Shown here piece by piece: positions 43,099 through 53,262 of a DNA stretch of 64,000 nucleotides. Numbering within the stretch: the stretch's first letter is position 1; each line of letters opens with the position of its first letter. The stretch is from Salaquimonas sp041736675 (GTDB lineage Bacteria; Pseudomonadota; Alphaproteobacteria; Rhizobiales; Rhizobiaceae), in assembly GCA_041736675.1 (NCBI GenBank), contig JBGSTD010000060.1, forward strand, positions 34,542-98,541. Reading direction: 5' to 3'. Made by a program: the position numbers and the translations under genes. The notes under the pieces are model-generated. The model ran no database searches, was not told the origin of the DNA, and saw only the letters and a list, made by a program, of their open reading frames with translations.

Positions 43099-45750
43099 TT
43101 ATCCCAGCGTTCTATCAAGAATTTCACTGACATCACTTGAAAGGTTTTTTTCAAGTTTCAACTTTCGCAGGGATTTCTCCGCCAGTTTGCGCCTTTCCGG
43201 TTCCAGCATGCGCCAGGAGCGGAATGCGGTAAGCAGGCGTGAGGCGATTTGCGGATTGATCGGGTCAAGTTTGGCAACCGCATCAGCGACAAATCTGTAT
43301 CCTGCTCCGTCCGCGCGGTTAAATCCGGTAGGGTTCGCAGTTGCAAAGGCGTTGATGACCGAGCGCATGCGATTTGGATTGGTCCATTTGAATTCAGGAT
43401 GGGTCGTCAGTGCGCGGACAATCTTCAATGTATCCTTTCCAGGAACAATCGCCTGGCTGGTGAACCACTTGTCGAGGACAATCTGGTCATCCTTGAACAT
43501 TTCATAGAATGTTTGAATGGCCTCATCGCATTCCGGCGTATCGGGCATTTCCTGCAGAATCATCCGGAATGCAAATTCGCGCTGGCTCATATTGTCGGCA
43601 TCATTGAACTGTTTGACAACATCCCTCTCCGCCTTGCTGCTGTTGGCGTAAAGTCCGTATGAAAGGAGCAGATTGGCAAAGTCCCTTTTTCCAGCTTCTG
43701 CTGCCGAAGCGGAGTAACTCTTGGCCGGTTTTAATGAAGAGGTGATCTTGTCACGTGCAGTTTCAAGATTTTCCCCCAGAACGGCCAGCAGGGACTTGCG
43801 TGCGGAATGGATGGCATCAGGATTGATGTTTCGGCCAATCATGCGTGCTAGTTCTGTATCAGAAGGCAGGGTCAAGGCCATGGCCCTGAATGCAGGTTCA
43901 AGTGCTTCATTGGCCGCAATCTCAAGTGCAGCCGAGATGAATGCCTGGTTCCATTTTGGTTTCTGCTTTTTCTGGATAGCGCGCATCGCAGTCAGAATTT
44001 GCCTGCTGGCTATTGTTCGAAACGCCTGCCAGCGATTGAAGGCGTCGCTGTCGTGACTGGCAAGAAAGATCAGTTCCTTGTCACTGTGACGGTAATCAAT
44101 TTCCACCGTGGCACTGAAGTTGCGGTTGAAAGACAGGGCAGGGCGCTCATCTATTCCGTGGAAGGTGATGACATGCTTGCGCTTGTCTATTTCGAAAACA
44201 TCGCCATGGTGCTCTGCACCGGTAATCTTTTCTGCAACCAGTTCCTTTCCGCTCCTCATGCCTATCATGCCGATACGAATTGGCATGTGCATGATCTTCT
44301 TTTTAGGTTGGCCCGGAGTGGCAGATAAAGACTGCTCAATCTCGACAATAAAAACCTTTTTCACCTTGTCATGGGTTGTCGAAACATGAAGATGCGGCGT
44401 TCCTGCCTGTGTGTACCAAAGAAAAAATTGTGAGAGGTCGCGTTTGCCGGCAAATTCAAAACACCTTACAAACTCCTCGATGGTGGCGGCGTCACCATCG
44501 TGTTTCTTCAAATAGCTTTTCATGCCCGCTGCGAATTTTCTTTGCCCCAGCAATGTCGCAAGCATCCGGACTATTTCAGCCCCTTTTTCATATATCGTAG
44601 CAGTGTAAAAATTGTTGATTTCACGATAGCTGTCCGGACGAACTGCATGGGCAAGCGGACCCGCGTCCTCGGGGAATTGCTGCGCTCGCAACGTCACCAC
44701 GTCCTCAATTCTTTTTACCGCGCGCGAACGCATGTCTGAAGAAAACTCCTGATCGCGATAAACAGTAAGTCCCTCTTTCAGGCAAAGCTGGAACCAGTCC
44801 CGGCAGGTGATGCGGTTACCCGTCCAATTGTGAAAATACTCATGGGCGATAATCGCTTCTATACGCGAGAAGTCGGCATCCGTTGCAGTTTTCTTGTCGG
44901 CAAGAACATATTTGTCATTGAAGATGTTCAATCCCTTGTTTTCCATCGCGCCCATGTTGAAATCCGATACAGCAACGATATTGAAAACATCGAGATCATA
45001 GGCGCAACCAAAGACTTCCTCATCCCAACGCATAGAGCGGATCAGGGCATCCATTGCATAACCGGCCCGCTTTTCCTTGCCGTGTTCAACATAAATTCCC
45101 AATCGAACCTGTTTTCCTTCGCTGGTGGTATAGTCCTCATGGATAGAGCCCAGATCCCCTGCGACAAGTGCAAAGAGATAGCTCGGTTTGGGATGTGGGT
45201 CGTACCAGACGGCAAAATGGCGCCCGTTTGGCAGATCACCATTTTCTACCGGGTTGCCATTGGAAAGCAGCAGCGGCACCTCTTTCCTGCTTCCTTCGAG
45301 GCGAACGGTATAAATGGAAAGTATGTCAGGCCTGTCTGGAAAATAGGTAATTCGGCGAAAGCCCTGTGCTTCGCACTGGGTGCAATAGTTTCCACTTGAG
45401 CGATAAAGTCCGGACAAGGCGGTGTTGCTTGTCGGATCAACTTTTGTGACAATCTCCAACTCGAATTTTTTCGGCGGAACATGGAGCGTCAATTGGTCCG
45501 GGGTAACTGTATAGTCGCGTGCTTTGAGAGGTTTTCCATTCATGCTGATGGACACAAAGTGCAGCCCGTCGCCATCGAGCACCAGTTTCGTTCCCGCCTT
45601 CATGCCCGCGCCCAACTTATATGCCGCTTTCGAAGTGACCAGGGTTTGGCTTGGATCAAGCTCGAAATTCAGATCGACTGCGGACACAAGGTAGGTGGGC
45701 TTTGTATAGTTTTTGAGGAGTACAGGCTTGGCAACATTGGTTCTGAACAT
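43099..45750 (-). CDS. pepN: Aminopeptidase N (M1 family)
   Basis: An 883-residue zinc aminopeptidase. The substrate-binding GAMEN motif is at residues 267-271 and the zinc site HEYFH at 303-307, with the third ligand Glu in LKEGLTVYRDQEF. The C-terminal region is all-helical as in bacterial PepN. It trims N-terminal residues from peptides in the cytoplasm. Length is the family norm. It is divergent from pgi, with about 150 bases between starts. Confidence 0.95.
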   Translation of the reverse strand: MFRTNVAKPVLLKNYTKPTYLVSAVDLNFELDPSQTLVTSKAAYKLGAGMKAGTKLVLDGDGLHFVSISMNGKPLKARDYTVTPDQLTLHVPPKKFELEIVTKVDPTSNTALSGLYRSSGNYCTQCEAQGFRRITYFPDRPDILSIYTVRLEGSRKEVPLLLSNGNPVENGDLPNGRHFAVWYDPHPKPSYLFALVAGDLGSIHEDYTTSEGKQVRLGIYVEHGKEKRAGYAMDALIRSMRWDEEVFGCAYDLDVFNIVAVSDFNMGAMENKGLNIFNDKYVLADKKTATDADFSRIEAIIAHEYFHNWTGNRITCRDWFQLCLKEGLTVYRDQEFSSDMRSRAVKRIEDVVTLRAQQFPEDAGPLAHAVRPDSYREINNFYTATIYEKGAEIVRMLATLLGQRKFAAGMKSYLKKHDGDAATIEEFVRCFEFAGKRDLSQFFLWYTQAGTPHLHVSTTHDKVKKVFIVEIEQSLSATPGQPKKKIMHMPIRIGMIGMRSGKELVAEKITGAEHHGDVFEIDKRKHVITFHGIDERPALSFNRNFSATVEIDYRHSDKELIFLASHDSDAFNRWQAFRTIASRQILTAMRAIQKKQKPKWNQAFISAALEIAANEALEPAFRAMALTLPSDTELARMIGRNINPDAIHSARKSLLAVLGENLETARDKITSSLKPAKSYSASAAEAGKRDFANLLLSYGLYANSSKAERDVVKQFNDADNMSQREFAFRMILQEMPDTPECDEAIQTFYEMFKDDQIVLDKWFTSQAIVPGKDTLKIVRALTTHPEFKWTNPNRMRSVINAFATANPTGFNRADGAGYRFVADAVAKLDPINPQIASRLLTAFRSWRMLEPERRKLAEKSLRKLKLEKNLSSDVSEILDRTLG

Positions 45751-45899
45751 GGAAAGTCGGCTTTCTCTTTGTGTATCGCGCTCTCTTTAAACCATGAATA
45801 TCAAAATCCAAAAGGCCTGTTGACTTTATTTTTGCAGCTTGTTTGTGGTGCTTCATATCTCTGATAGAAATACACGAGTTTATAATATCGGGAATCAAC

Positions 45900-47540
45900 A
45901 TGACCAGTTCTGCATTGAAGGCGCATCTGACTGAACTCAAGGCCCACAAAAACAGGCTTGAACGGTTATCCATGCGGACGCTTTTCTCCGATGATAAGAA
46001 GCGTTTTGCCACTTTCTCCTTAACCATGGATGATCTGGTTTTTGACTTTTCCAAAAACCGGATTGATGCCTCCTCGCTGAGAGCGCTGACCAGCCTGGCC
46101 CGGTCTGCCAACGTCCCCGCCTATCGCGACAGGATGTTTTCCGGCGTGGCAATCAATGAAACCGAAGGGCGAGCGGTTTTGCATACATCCTTGAGAAACC
46201 GCTCTGGTAATCCAGTAAAGGTTGATGGCAAGGACATCATGCCGGATATTGAAAAAGTGCTCAAAGCCATGGGCGCCTTTTCCGACAAGGTTAGGTCAGG
46301 CAAATACGCGGTCACAGGCGGGAAGATCACCGATATCGTCAATATTGGAATTGGTGGTTCCGACCTTGGTCCGGCAATGGCAACCCTGGCGCTCGCACCT
46401 TGGCATAACGGACCGGCAACTCACTTTGTTTCAAATGTGGATGGTGCAGACCTTTACGACACATTTTCGAAAATACGACCGGAAACGACCCTGTTCATCA
46501 TAGCCTCCAAGACTTTTACGACGCAGGAAACCATGCGAAATGCGGAAAGCGCGAGAATCTGGTTGCAAAAGCAACTGGGCAAAAAAGAGGTTGGTGCGCA
46601 TTTTGCGGCTCTTTCAACCAATCTTGTTGCGACACGCAAATTTGGCATTGAGGATGAACGAACCTTTGGATTTTGGGACTGGGTAGGCGGGCGTTATTCG
46701 CTCTGGTCCGCAATCGGCCTCTCCTTGATGATCGCAATTGGAGCAAAAAATTTCACCGCATTTCTTGAAGGCGCTTACGCAGCGGATGTTCATTTCAAGA
46801 CTGCTGATCTCGACAAGAACATTCCAATTATTATGGCACTTTTGGGAGTTTGGCATCGCAATGTCTGGGGATACGGGACGCAGGCAGTCCTGCCATACGA
46901 CAACCGCCTCTCACGGTTTCCCGCCTACCTTCAGCAATTGGACATGGAGTCCAATGGCAAGCGTGTAATGCTGAACGGCAAGGCTGTTGCGGCTGATACG
47001 GGTGCAGTTTTGTGGGGGGAACCCGGAACCAATGGCCAGCACGCTTTTTACCAGTTGATCCATCAAGGCACGAGTGTCATTCCGTGTGACTTTCTGATCG
47101 CTGCAAAGCCGAATGAGAAAATGGCTGACCACCATCAATTGCTGGTTGCCAATTGCCTTGCCCAATCCGAGGCGCTGATGATTGGAAAGACGGAAGCTGA
47201 GGCTCATGGCGAATTGATCGCCTCGGGAATGGATGCCAAAAAGGCAAAGTCCCTTGCCCCGCACAAGGTTTTTGAAGGCAACCGCCCTTCGAGTACCTTC
47301 ATGTACAAGCAGCTTGATCCCAAGACGCTTGGCATGCTGATCGCTTTCTATGAGCACAAGGTCTTTGTGCAAGGCGTGATTTGGGGCATCAATTCGTTTG
47401 ACCAGTGGGGTGTTGAACTTGGCAAGGCGCTTGCCAGCCAGCTGGTGCCGATGGTTAAGGGCGAAGTACCGGCAAAAGGCAAGGACGCTTCCACGCTTGG
47501 CCTGCTGTCAACCTTTCACGAATTGGCAAAGTTGAAGTAG
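45900..47540 (+). CDS. pgi: Glucose-6-phosphate isomerase
   Basis: A 546-residue enzyme interconverting glucose-6-phosphate and fructose-6-phosphate. The two family signatures are present: DLGPAMATLAL in the substrate loop with FVSNVDGADLYDTF, and the C-terminal VIWGINSFDQWGVELGK. The catalytic Glu lies in the EPGTNGQHAFYQLIHQGT region with its histidine. The open frame extends to 45843, but ATG 45900 gives the typical N-terminus. It converges with the DMT transporter gene. Confidence 0.95.
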   Translation: MTSSALKAHLTELKAHKNRLERLSMRTLFSDDKKRFATFSLTMDDLVFDFSKNRIDASSLRALTSLARSANVPAYRDRMFSGVAINETEGRAVLHTSLRNRSGNPVKVDGKDIMPDIEKVLKAMGAFSDKVRSGKYAVTGGKITDIVNIGIGGSDLGPAMATLALAPWHNGPATHFVSNVDGADLYDTFSKIRPETTLFIIASKTFTTQETMRNAESARIWLQKQLGKKEVGAHFAALSTNLVATRKFGIEDERTFGFWDWVGGRYSLWSAIGLSLMIAIGAKNFTAFLEGAYAADVHFKTADLDKNIPIIMALLGVWHRNVWGYGTQAVLPYDNRLSRFPAYLQQLDMESNGKRVMLNGKAVAADTGAVLWGEPGTNGQHAFYQLIHQGTSVIPCDFLIAAKPNEKMADHHQLLVANCLAQSEALMIGKTEAEAHGELIASGMDAKKAKSLAPHKVFEGNRPSSTFMYKQLDPKTLGMLIAFYEHKVFVQGVIWGINSFDQWGVELGKALASQLVPMVKGEVPAKGKDASTLGLLSTFHELAKLK

Positions 47541-47559
47541 GCGCAACACCTTCGAAGCG

Positions 47560-48501
47560 TCAGTGGTGGTAGCCCCGCCCAAGTGGAGAGCGGGTTAATG
47601 TCTGCTTGCGCTTGGCTTCCCGCCATACGGTAAATACTGATGCTGCAACGATAATGCCTGAGCCGATCCATGTGGAAATGCCGGGCAGAGTCGAGAAAAA
47701 CAGATAACCAAGAATGGTTGCATAAAGCAGCCGCACATAATCAAGGGAAGCAAGGACGGACGCTTCGCCCCATTTGTAGGCATGGATATTTGCCATTTGC
47801 GCTGCATAAGACATGACACCCATCAGGCCCAACAGCAACCACTCGTTTTGTGTTGGCCATTGCCAGAACCAGATGGCGGGTCCGGCAATGACAAGCCCGA
47901 CGCCAATTGCCTGCCAGGAAAGAATTGTGGTCGGGCTGTCCGTTTTGGACATGAGGCGGATGATTACCATCACCAGCCCGGCGCAGGCAGCACCAGCCAC
48001 TGCCATGACACCGTAGATGGAAAAGGCATCCGTTCCGGGCTTGAGCATGATCACGACACCGACAAAGCCTGCGGCAACTGCCATCCAGCGTTTCAAGCCG
48101 ACTGTCTCCTTGAGGATAAAGACCGCAAAAATTGTTACAAAGAAACTCTTGGCAAATCCAAGGGCGGTGGCATCTGCCAGCGGCATGTGAATGACTGCAG
48201 AAAATCCCATGAGCATCGCGCCGATTGCCAGAAATATGCGCACGATCTGCAAAATGGGTTGATGGGTGCGCAGTACCCCCGGAAATCCGTTGATGATTGC
48301 TGGCAACACGATCAAGGTCATGATGATTTGCCGAACAAGAAGGATCTGTGTCACGTGCAGATGGCTGCCCAGCGACTTGATGATCACGACCATGATCGAA
48401 AAAAGGCCGGCAGCAACCATCAGGATCAGCGCACCCTTTACGTTATCACCGAGATTGTTGAAGCTTTTGCGGGTGGAATCAATTGACATTTGTCTCGCCA
48501 T
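47560..48501 (-). CDS. DMT superfamily (EamA) transporter
   Basis: A membrane protein of about 313 residues with ten predicted helices in two EamA repeats. Visible marks are LILMVAAGLFSIMVVIIKSL at the start, and the second repeat from about LSWQAIGVGLVIAGPAIWFW. Such proteins export metabolites; the substrate is not known. The frame is open to 48588. The ATG at 48501 is chosen over 48489 because GGAAAG lies just upstream, but the start is uncertain. It lies divergent from the CoxL-like gene. Confidence 0.82.
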   Translation of the reverse strand: MARQMSIDSTRKSFNNLGDNVKGALILMVAAGLFSIMVVIIKSLGSHLHVTQILLVRQIIMTLIVLPAIINGFPGVLRTHQPILQIVRIFLAIGAMLMGFSAVIHMPLADATALGFAKSFFVTIFAVFILKETVGLKRWMAVAAGFVGVVIMLKPGTDAFSIYGVMAVAGAACAGLVMVIIRLMSKTDSPTTILSWQAIGVGLVIAGPAIWFWQWPTQNEWLLLGLMGVMSYAAQMANIHAYKWGEASVLASLDYVRLLYATILGYLFFSTLPGISTWIGSGIIVAASVFTVWREAKRKQTLTRSPLGRGYHH

Positions 48502-48706
48502 CTTTCCGTCGAGAATGGCAGAGGAAAAAACCAAGCGCAATTGCGCCTCCAAAAATAATAACGGTTCTTGATTGAACAGAGCAGCCATGATGCTATATAC
48601 GGGGTTACCCCATAGTGATTTCCGGTTCTTTCAAATGTACCGGAGTTAAGACCCCAGGAGCTCGGCGGTCAAAACAAGCATCATTTTCGAAGTTTTGGAG
48701 AAACCC

Positions 48707-51028
48707 ATGAACGAGTCGGCCCACAAAAAATTTGGCACTGCAAAGTTTGGCATGGGTGCATCTGTTCTGCGTAAGGAAGATGATGCTTTTATTACAGGCA
48801 AGGGGCGTTATACCGACGACATATCGCCGGAGGGTACTCTCAAGGGGTTTGTGCTGCGCTCCCCCTATGCCCATGCTGATTTCGTTATCCGCGATATTTC
48901 TGCGGCTGAGGCGGTAGAAGGTATTCATTTGGTGCTCACCGGCAAGGATTTGGCGCATCTCAAACCGCTTGCCAACACCACACCCATCAAAAACCGCGAT
49001 GGCTCAAAAATTCACAATCGCGACATACCTGTACTGTGTCTCGACAGGGTTCGATATGTCGGCGATGCAGTGGCATTCATTGTGGCAGACAGTGTAGAAA
49101 TTGCCAAGGATGCCAGCGAGCTGATCGAAATTGACTATGAGATGCTTCCTGCTGTGGTCGATACCGAAGGCGCGCTCGATGAGGACGCAGCAAGAGTCTA
49201 CACTGACGAAACAGGCAATCTGGCATTTACGACTTTTCTTGGAGATGAAAAAAAAACAAGGGAGGCATTTGCTGTCGCTGCCCATGTGACCGAGTTGAAG
49301 GTTATCAACAACCGACTCGTTTGCAATTATATGGAAACGCGATCCTGCCTGTCTGAATTCAGTGAAGAGGATGGCTATACCGTAACAGTATGTTCGCAGG
49401 GTGCTCACGGCATTAAGCGCCATTTGCTGTCCATAACAGGTGAAAAGCCAGACAGGCTGCGGGTTATCACGCCTGATGTCGGCGGAGGATTTGGCACCAA
49501 GGTGTTCCCATACCGTGAATATCCTCTGACCATGGAAGCTGCAAAGCGCCTCGGACGACCCGTCAAATGGACCTGCGAGCGCGGCGAACATTTTGTTGCT
49601 GATGCCCATGGCCGGGACAATGTTGCCTACGCCAAAATGGCAATGGACAAGGACGGGAAATTTATCGGCATCGAGGTCGATCTGATTGCAGCGATGGGCG
49701 CCTACCTGCACTGCTATGGCCCTTATATTCCATGGCTGGGCATGACGATGACAACGGGGCTCTATGACATTCCTGCGATGGCAATCACCTGCCGCGGCAC
49801 CTATACCAACACGACGCCATTGGATGCATACCGTGGGGCAGGCCGTCCGGAGGCTGCCTACCTGATAGAAAGACTGGTTGATCAGTGCGCTGCTGATTTG
49901 GGCATAAGCCGTGAGGCTATACGCGAAAGGAACTTCATACAAACAGCGAACCTGCCTTATACAACGCCGGGCGGCCGCATGTATGATACGGGCGAATTTG
50001 CCGAGCACATGAAACTGTCTATGGAACGCGCCGGGTGGTCAAACTTTGAACAACGCCGAAGCGAGGCAAAATCCCGCGGCATGGTGCGCGGGATTGGCAT
50101 GGCGACGTATATCGAGGCCTGTGCTTTTGCCGGTTCAGAACCGGCATTCGCAACCCTTGAAGAAGACGGAACAATCCTCATCCGGATTGGTACCCAGTCA
50201 AACGGTCAGGGACACCAGACTGCCTATGCCCAATTGGCGGCAGAAAAATTTGGTGTGGGTATCGAGAGGATACGCGTTCACCAAGGTGATACGAAAGTGC
50301 TTGCAAATGGCGGTGGAACCGGGGGCTCGCGTTCAGTGCCGCTGGGCGGCATTTCCGTTGTTTATGCATCTGAAAATCTGGCGGAAAAGATGAAAAAAAC
50401 TGCCGCTCGCGAACTGGAGGCTTCTGTCGGTGACATCGAGCTCACCGAGGGTGAGGCACGCATTGTCGGCACGGATCGCAGTATGTCCTTTTCAGCGCTC
50501 GCTGCGGCCTCATCGCAGGAAGATCGAAATGCTGAAGGTGAATACAAGCAGGCTGAAGCAACCTATCCCAACGGAACTCATATTTGCGAAGTCGAAATAG
50601 ATCCGGAAACAGGGCGCACGCAAATTATTGCCTACACTATTGTTGATGATTTTGGTGCAACGGTAAACCCGATACTGCTGGCCGGCCAAATCCATGGCGG
50701 CGTAGTTCAGGGGATTGGCCAATGCCTCAATGAGCGAGTGGTCTATGGTGAGGATGGCCAATTGCTGACCGCCAGTTTCATGGATTACTCAATGCCTCGT
50801 GCCGCCGAAATTCCGAACTTTCACTTTGAAACACGCAACGTTCCCTCAACCACCAATGCCATGGGCATGAAAGGCGCAGGCGAAGCGGGGACCATTGGCG
50901 CATGCCCGGCAGTCATGAACGCCATAGGTGACGCGCTGCGTGTTGCATATGGTATCGCCAATATTGACAGTCCTGCATTGCCGCAAATCGTCTGGGCATT
51001 GATCCAGACCGCCAGATCAGGTGCATAA
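48707..51028 (+). CDS. Xanthine dehydrogenase-family molybdopterin-binding subunit (CoxL-like, form II)
   Basis: A 773-residue molybdenum cofactor subunit. The N-terminal part starts VLRKEDDAFITGKGRYTDDI as in CoxL-type proteins. Cofactor-binding marks are GGGFGTK, the active-site loop AYRGAGR near residue 374 and KGAGEAGTIGACPAV with the catalytic glutamate. True CO dehydrogenases (form I) have AYXCSFR at that loop; AYRGAGR marks form II, whose substrate is unsettled. No medium (FAD) or small (2Fe-2S) subunit gene is nearby. The start at 48707 has TTGGAGAAACCC upstream; a TTG at 48695 is in frame. Confidence 0.88.
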   Translation: MNESAHKKFGTAKFGMGASVLRKEDDAFITGKGRYTDDISPEGTLKGFVLRSPYAHADFVIRDISAAEAVEGIHLVLTGKDLAHLKPLANTTPIKNRDGSKIHNRDIPVLCLDRVRYVGDAVAFIVADSVEIAKDASELIEIDYEMLPAVVDTEGALDEDAARVYTDETGNLAFTTFLGDEKKTREAFAVAAHVTELKVINNRLVCNYMETRSCLSEFSEEDGYTVTVCSQGAHGIKRHLLSITGEKPDRLRVITPDVGGGFGTKVFPYREYPLTMEAAKRLGRPVKWTCERGEHFVADAHGRDNVAYAKMAMDKDGKFIGIEVDLIAAMGAYLHCYGPYIPWLGMTMTTGLYDIPAMAITCRGTYTNTTPLDAYRGAGRPEAAYLIERLVDQCAADLGISREAIRERNFIQTANLPYTTPGGRMYDTGEFAEHMKLSMERAGWSNFEQRRSEAKSRGMVRGIGMATYIEACAFAGSEPAFATLEEDGTILIRIGTQSNGQGHQTAYAQLAAEKFGVGIERIRVHQGDTKVLANGGGTGGSRSVPLGGISVVYASENLAEKMKKTAARELEASVGDIELTEGEARIVGTDRSMSFSALAAASSQEDRNAEGEYKQAEATYPNGTHICEVEIDPETGRTQIIAYTIVDDFGATVNPILLAGQIHGGVVQGIGQCLNERVVYGEDGQLLTASFMDYSMPRAAEIPNFHFETRNVPSTTNAMGMKGAGEAGTIGACPAVMNAIGDALRVAYGIANIDSPALPQIVWALIQTARSGA

Positions 51029-51031
51029 CAT

Positions 51032-51625
51032 GTGCTGCTTTTTATCAGTTCGGTTTTCTTGTTGATCATTACGCCGGGTCCCGGAGTATTGTCGACAGCA
51101 GGCATAGGCTCCAGCTTCGGTTTCCGCGCAGGCCTTGCTTATGTAGCTGGGCTATGGCTCGGAAACAACCTGGTTTCGCTTGCTGTGGTCAGCGGTCTGG
51201 CGGCAGTCCTGTTTTCAGTGCCCTGGTTGCGTCTGGCGCTGCTTCTTGCATCGTCGGCTTACCTTGTTTACATGGCGGCGAAGATCGCATTGGCAGGATC
51301 GAAGATTGCCTTTATCCGCTCTGATGAACCTCCCGGTTTTGTCGGCGGACTGGCACTTCAGGCGATTAACCCAAAAGCCTATGTTGTTCATACCACACTG
51401 ATGACCGGATTTGCCTTCATGCCGAACAATCTGATGCTTGAAGTGCTGTTGAAATTCCTCATCATCAACATCATCTGGATTCCAATTCATTTTTCCTGGT
51501 TGTGGGCCGGGGTTGCGCTCAACCGCCTTGATCTACCTGAAAGACAACAGCGTTTGATCAATTACACCATGGCATTTGCAATGCTGGCAGTTGTGGCGAT
51601 TGCAGTTTTTTTCAAACCCGCCTGA
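51032..51625 (+). CDS. LysE/RhtB family translocator
   Basis: A 197-residue exporter with about six helices. The opening LLFISSVFLLIITPGPGVL is the family signature, followed by GFRAGLAYVAGLWLGNNLVS and LLLASSAYLVYMAAKIALAG. The central NPKAYVVHTTLMTGF is also typical. It probably exports an amino acid or similar compound. It starts at a GTG three bases after the CoxL-like stop, suggesting one transcript; a functional link is not evident. Confidence 0.85.
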   Translation: MLLFISSVFLLIITPGPGVLSTAGIGSSFGFRAGLAYVAGLWLGNNLVSLAVVSGLAAVLFSVPWLRLALLLASSAYLVYMAAKIALAGSKIAFIRSDEPPGFVGGLALQAINPKAYVVHTTLMTGFAFMPNNLMLEVLLKFLIINIIWIPIHFSWLWAGVALNRLDLPERQQRLINYTMAFAMLAVVAIAVFFKPA

Positions 51626-51700
51626 TAGTGCAACTGGTCCAAGCCTAATTTTATATTGGCTTCTTGAATCCCCGGACACAAAACGTTATGTTCGCTCTAT

Positions 51701-51792
51701 CTCATGGAGGTGCCTGTGGAAACGGGCTGAGAGGCGGATGTCTTCGCTAACTCCTTGAACCTGATCCGGGTCATGCCGGCGGAGGGAATGAG
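51701..51792 (+). promoter_or_regulatory. TPP riboswitch (THI element) upstream of thiM
   Basis: The conserved elements of the thiamine pyrophosphate aptamer are present in order: a closing helix CTCAT (51701-51705) with ATGAG (51788-51792), then GGAGGTGCC, GGCTGAGA, and CTTGAACCTGATCCGGGTCA with TGCCGGCGGAGGGAA. The aptamer ends about 60 bases before thiM. It should lower expression of thiM-thiE-thiD when TPP is plentiful. No clear terminator follows, so control may be at translation. Confidence 0.93.
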
Positions 51793-51853
51793 CGTCCACT
51801 TTCCTAGATTGCGCCCGTTTTCCGTTTTGCATGTCTTGCAAGTGGAATTGAAA

Positions 51854-52600
51854 ATGGCCGAACCAGCAACAGTCGAAAAACTCCTGCCAAAATCTCTCGC
51901 GGCAATCGAATTGCTGCGCAGCGAAGGGTCGCTGGTGCATTGCATTACCAATACTGTCGCGCAAAATTTCACCGCAAATGTGTTGCTTGCCTGCGGAGCA
52001 ACACCATCCATGACTGTATCTCCAAACGAAGTGCAATATTTCAGTTCGCGCGCTGATGCTGTCCTCTTCAATCTGGGTACAATGGACGATCAGCGGACAC
52101 TTGCCATCAAATTATCTCTTGAAGTTTGTGGCCGGGAAAAAAAGCCTTTCGTGCTCGATCCGGTCATGTGTCATGTTTCGCAACCAAGACTGGATCTTGC
52201 CCGCGAAATTGTGTCAAGCGGGCCTGCAATCATTCGTGTCAATGAGCAGGAGATGGCTGCGCTTTCCGGCTTTGTCGACCATGGGAAATGCACGATTGCC
52301 CGGACAGGAACTGTGGATCTTGTCATGTCGGGCGAGCGGAAAATTTCGGTTTCAAACGGTCATCTCTGGCTATCAAAAGTCACAGCGGTCGGCTGCGCCC
52401 AAGGCGCGCTTATGGCTGCGTTGCTCGCCAAATGTAGTGATAGTCTGGTCGCGTCAGTCGGGGCATTGATCTGGGTTGGTGTTGCAGGAGAGAATGCAGC
52501 AGCAATGTCTGCAGGTCCTGGCAGCTTTCAGGCCAATTTCATCGACCAACTGGCAAACCTTTCTGTCAATGAACTTGAAACAAAAGCGAGGCTCTCATGA
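51854..52600 (+). CDS. thiM: Hydroxyethylthiazole kinase
   Basis: A 248-residue ribokinase-fold enzyme that phosphorylates 4-methyl-5-hydroxyethylthiazole for thiamine salvage. Family marks are LVHCITNTVAQNFTANVLLA, GATPSMTVSPNEVQ, PFVLDPVMCHVS and the region VTAVGCAQGALMAALLA, whose Gly-Cys is the catalytic segment. The frame is open to 51755 but would run through the riboswitch; the ATG at 51854 is the sensible start. First gene of thiM-thiE-thiD. Confidence 0.93.
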   Translation: MAEPATVEKLLPKSLAAIELLRSEGSLVHCITNTVAQNFTANVLLACGATPSMTVSPNEVQYFSSRADAVLFNLGTMDDQRTLAIKLSLEVCGREKKPFVLDPVMCHVSQPRLDLAREIVSSGPAIIRVNEQEMAALSGFVDHGKCTIARTGTVDLVMSGERKISVSNGHLWLSKVTAVGCAQGALMAALLAKCSDSLVASVGALIWVGVAGENAAAMSAGPGSFQANFIDQLANLSVNELETKARLS

Positions 52601-53262
52601 ACCCGGTCGATATAAGCCTTTACGGTATTCTGGACCCCGAACATTGTAACGGACGGGATCTTGCAGAGCTTGCCGCCATCGCCGCAGACAACGGCGCAAC
52701 CATCTTGCAGTATCGCGACAAGATCAACGAGACTGGTCACATGGTTGGCGCAGTTTGCGAAATCATCGAGGCGATTGGCCACACAGACGTTCTCCTGATC
52801 GTGAATGATCGCGTCGATGTTGCGTTGGCGGCGGGCGCCCATGGTGTGCATTTGGGTCAGAAAGATATGGCAATCGAAGATGCCCGCGCCTTGTTGGGCA
52901 AGGAAAAGATCATCGGTCTTTCCATCAAGACACTGGAGGATGCATCCAACGCGCCAGTTGAATTGCTCGATTATGCTTTCATCGGCGGTGTTCATGACAC
53001 TCAATCAAAGATCAATACCGCGGCCATCGGTATTTCCGGTTGGCAGCAGCGGGCTGCAATACTTCGCGCCTTGAAACCGGAATTGCCGCTTGGAGCGATC
53101 GCTGGATTTACACTCGAAAATACGGCGGAAATGATCAGTGCCGGAGCGGAGGGGATTGCGGTCATATCTGCGATTTTCAAAGCTGATGACGTTGTGAAAG
53201 CGACATTGGCTTTTCGGGCAAAGATCGAGGCCGCGCGGCAAAAGACGGGTAAACCGGTATGA
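52597..53262 (+). CDS. thiE: Thiamine phosphate synthase
   Basis: A 221-residue TIM-barrel enzyme that joins HMP pyrophosphate with thiazole phosphate. Visible are ILQYRDKINETGHMVG, LIVNDRVDVALAAGAHGVHL with GQKDM, and GAIAGFTLENTAEMISAGAE. Start and stop overlap thiM and thiD in ATGA sites. Confidence 0.93.
   Translation: MNPVDISLYGILDPEHCNGRDLAELAAIAADNGATILQYRDKINETGHMVGAVCEIIEAIGHTDVLLIVNDRVDVALAAGAHGVHLGQKDMAIEDARALLGKEKIIGLSIKTLEDASNAPVELLDYAFIGGVHDTQSKINTAAIGISGWQQRAAILRALKPELPLGAIAGFTLENTAEMISAGAEGIAVISAIFKADDVVKATLAFRAKIEAARQKTGKPV

Noticed and set aside
49004..50008. 334-codon open frame on the minus strand
   Set aside because: It is antisense to the CoxL-like gene and shows no recognisable domain or ribosome site.
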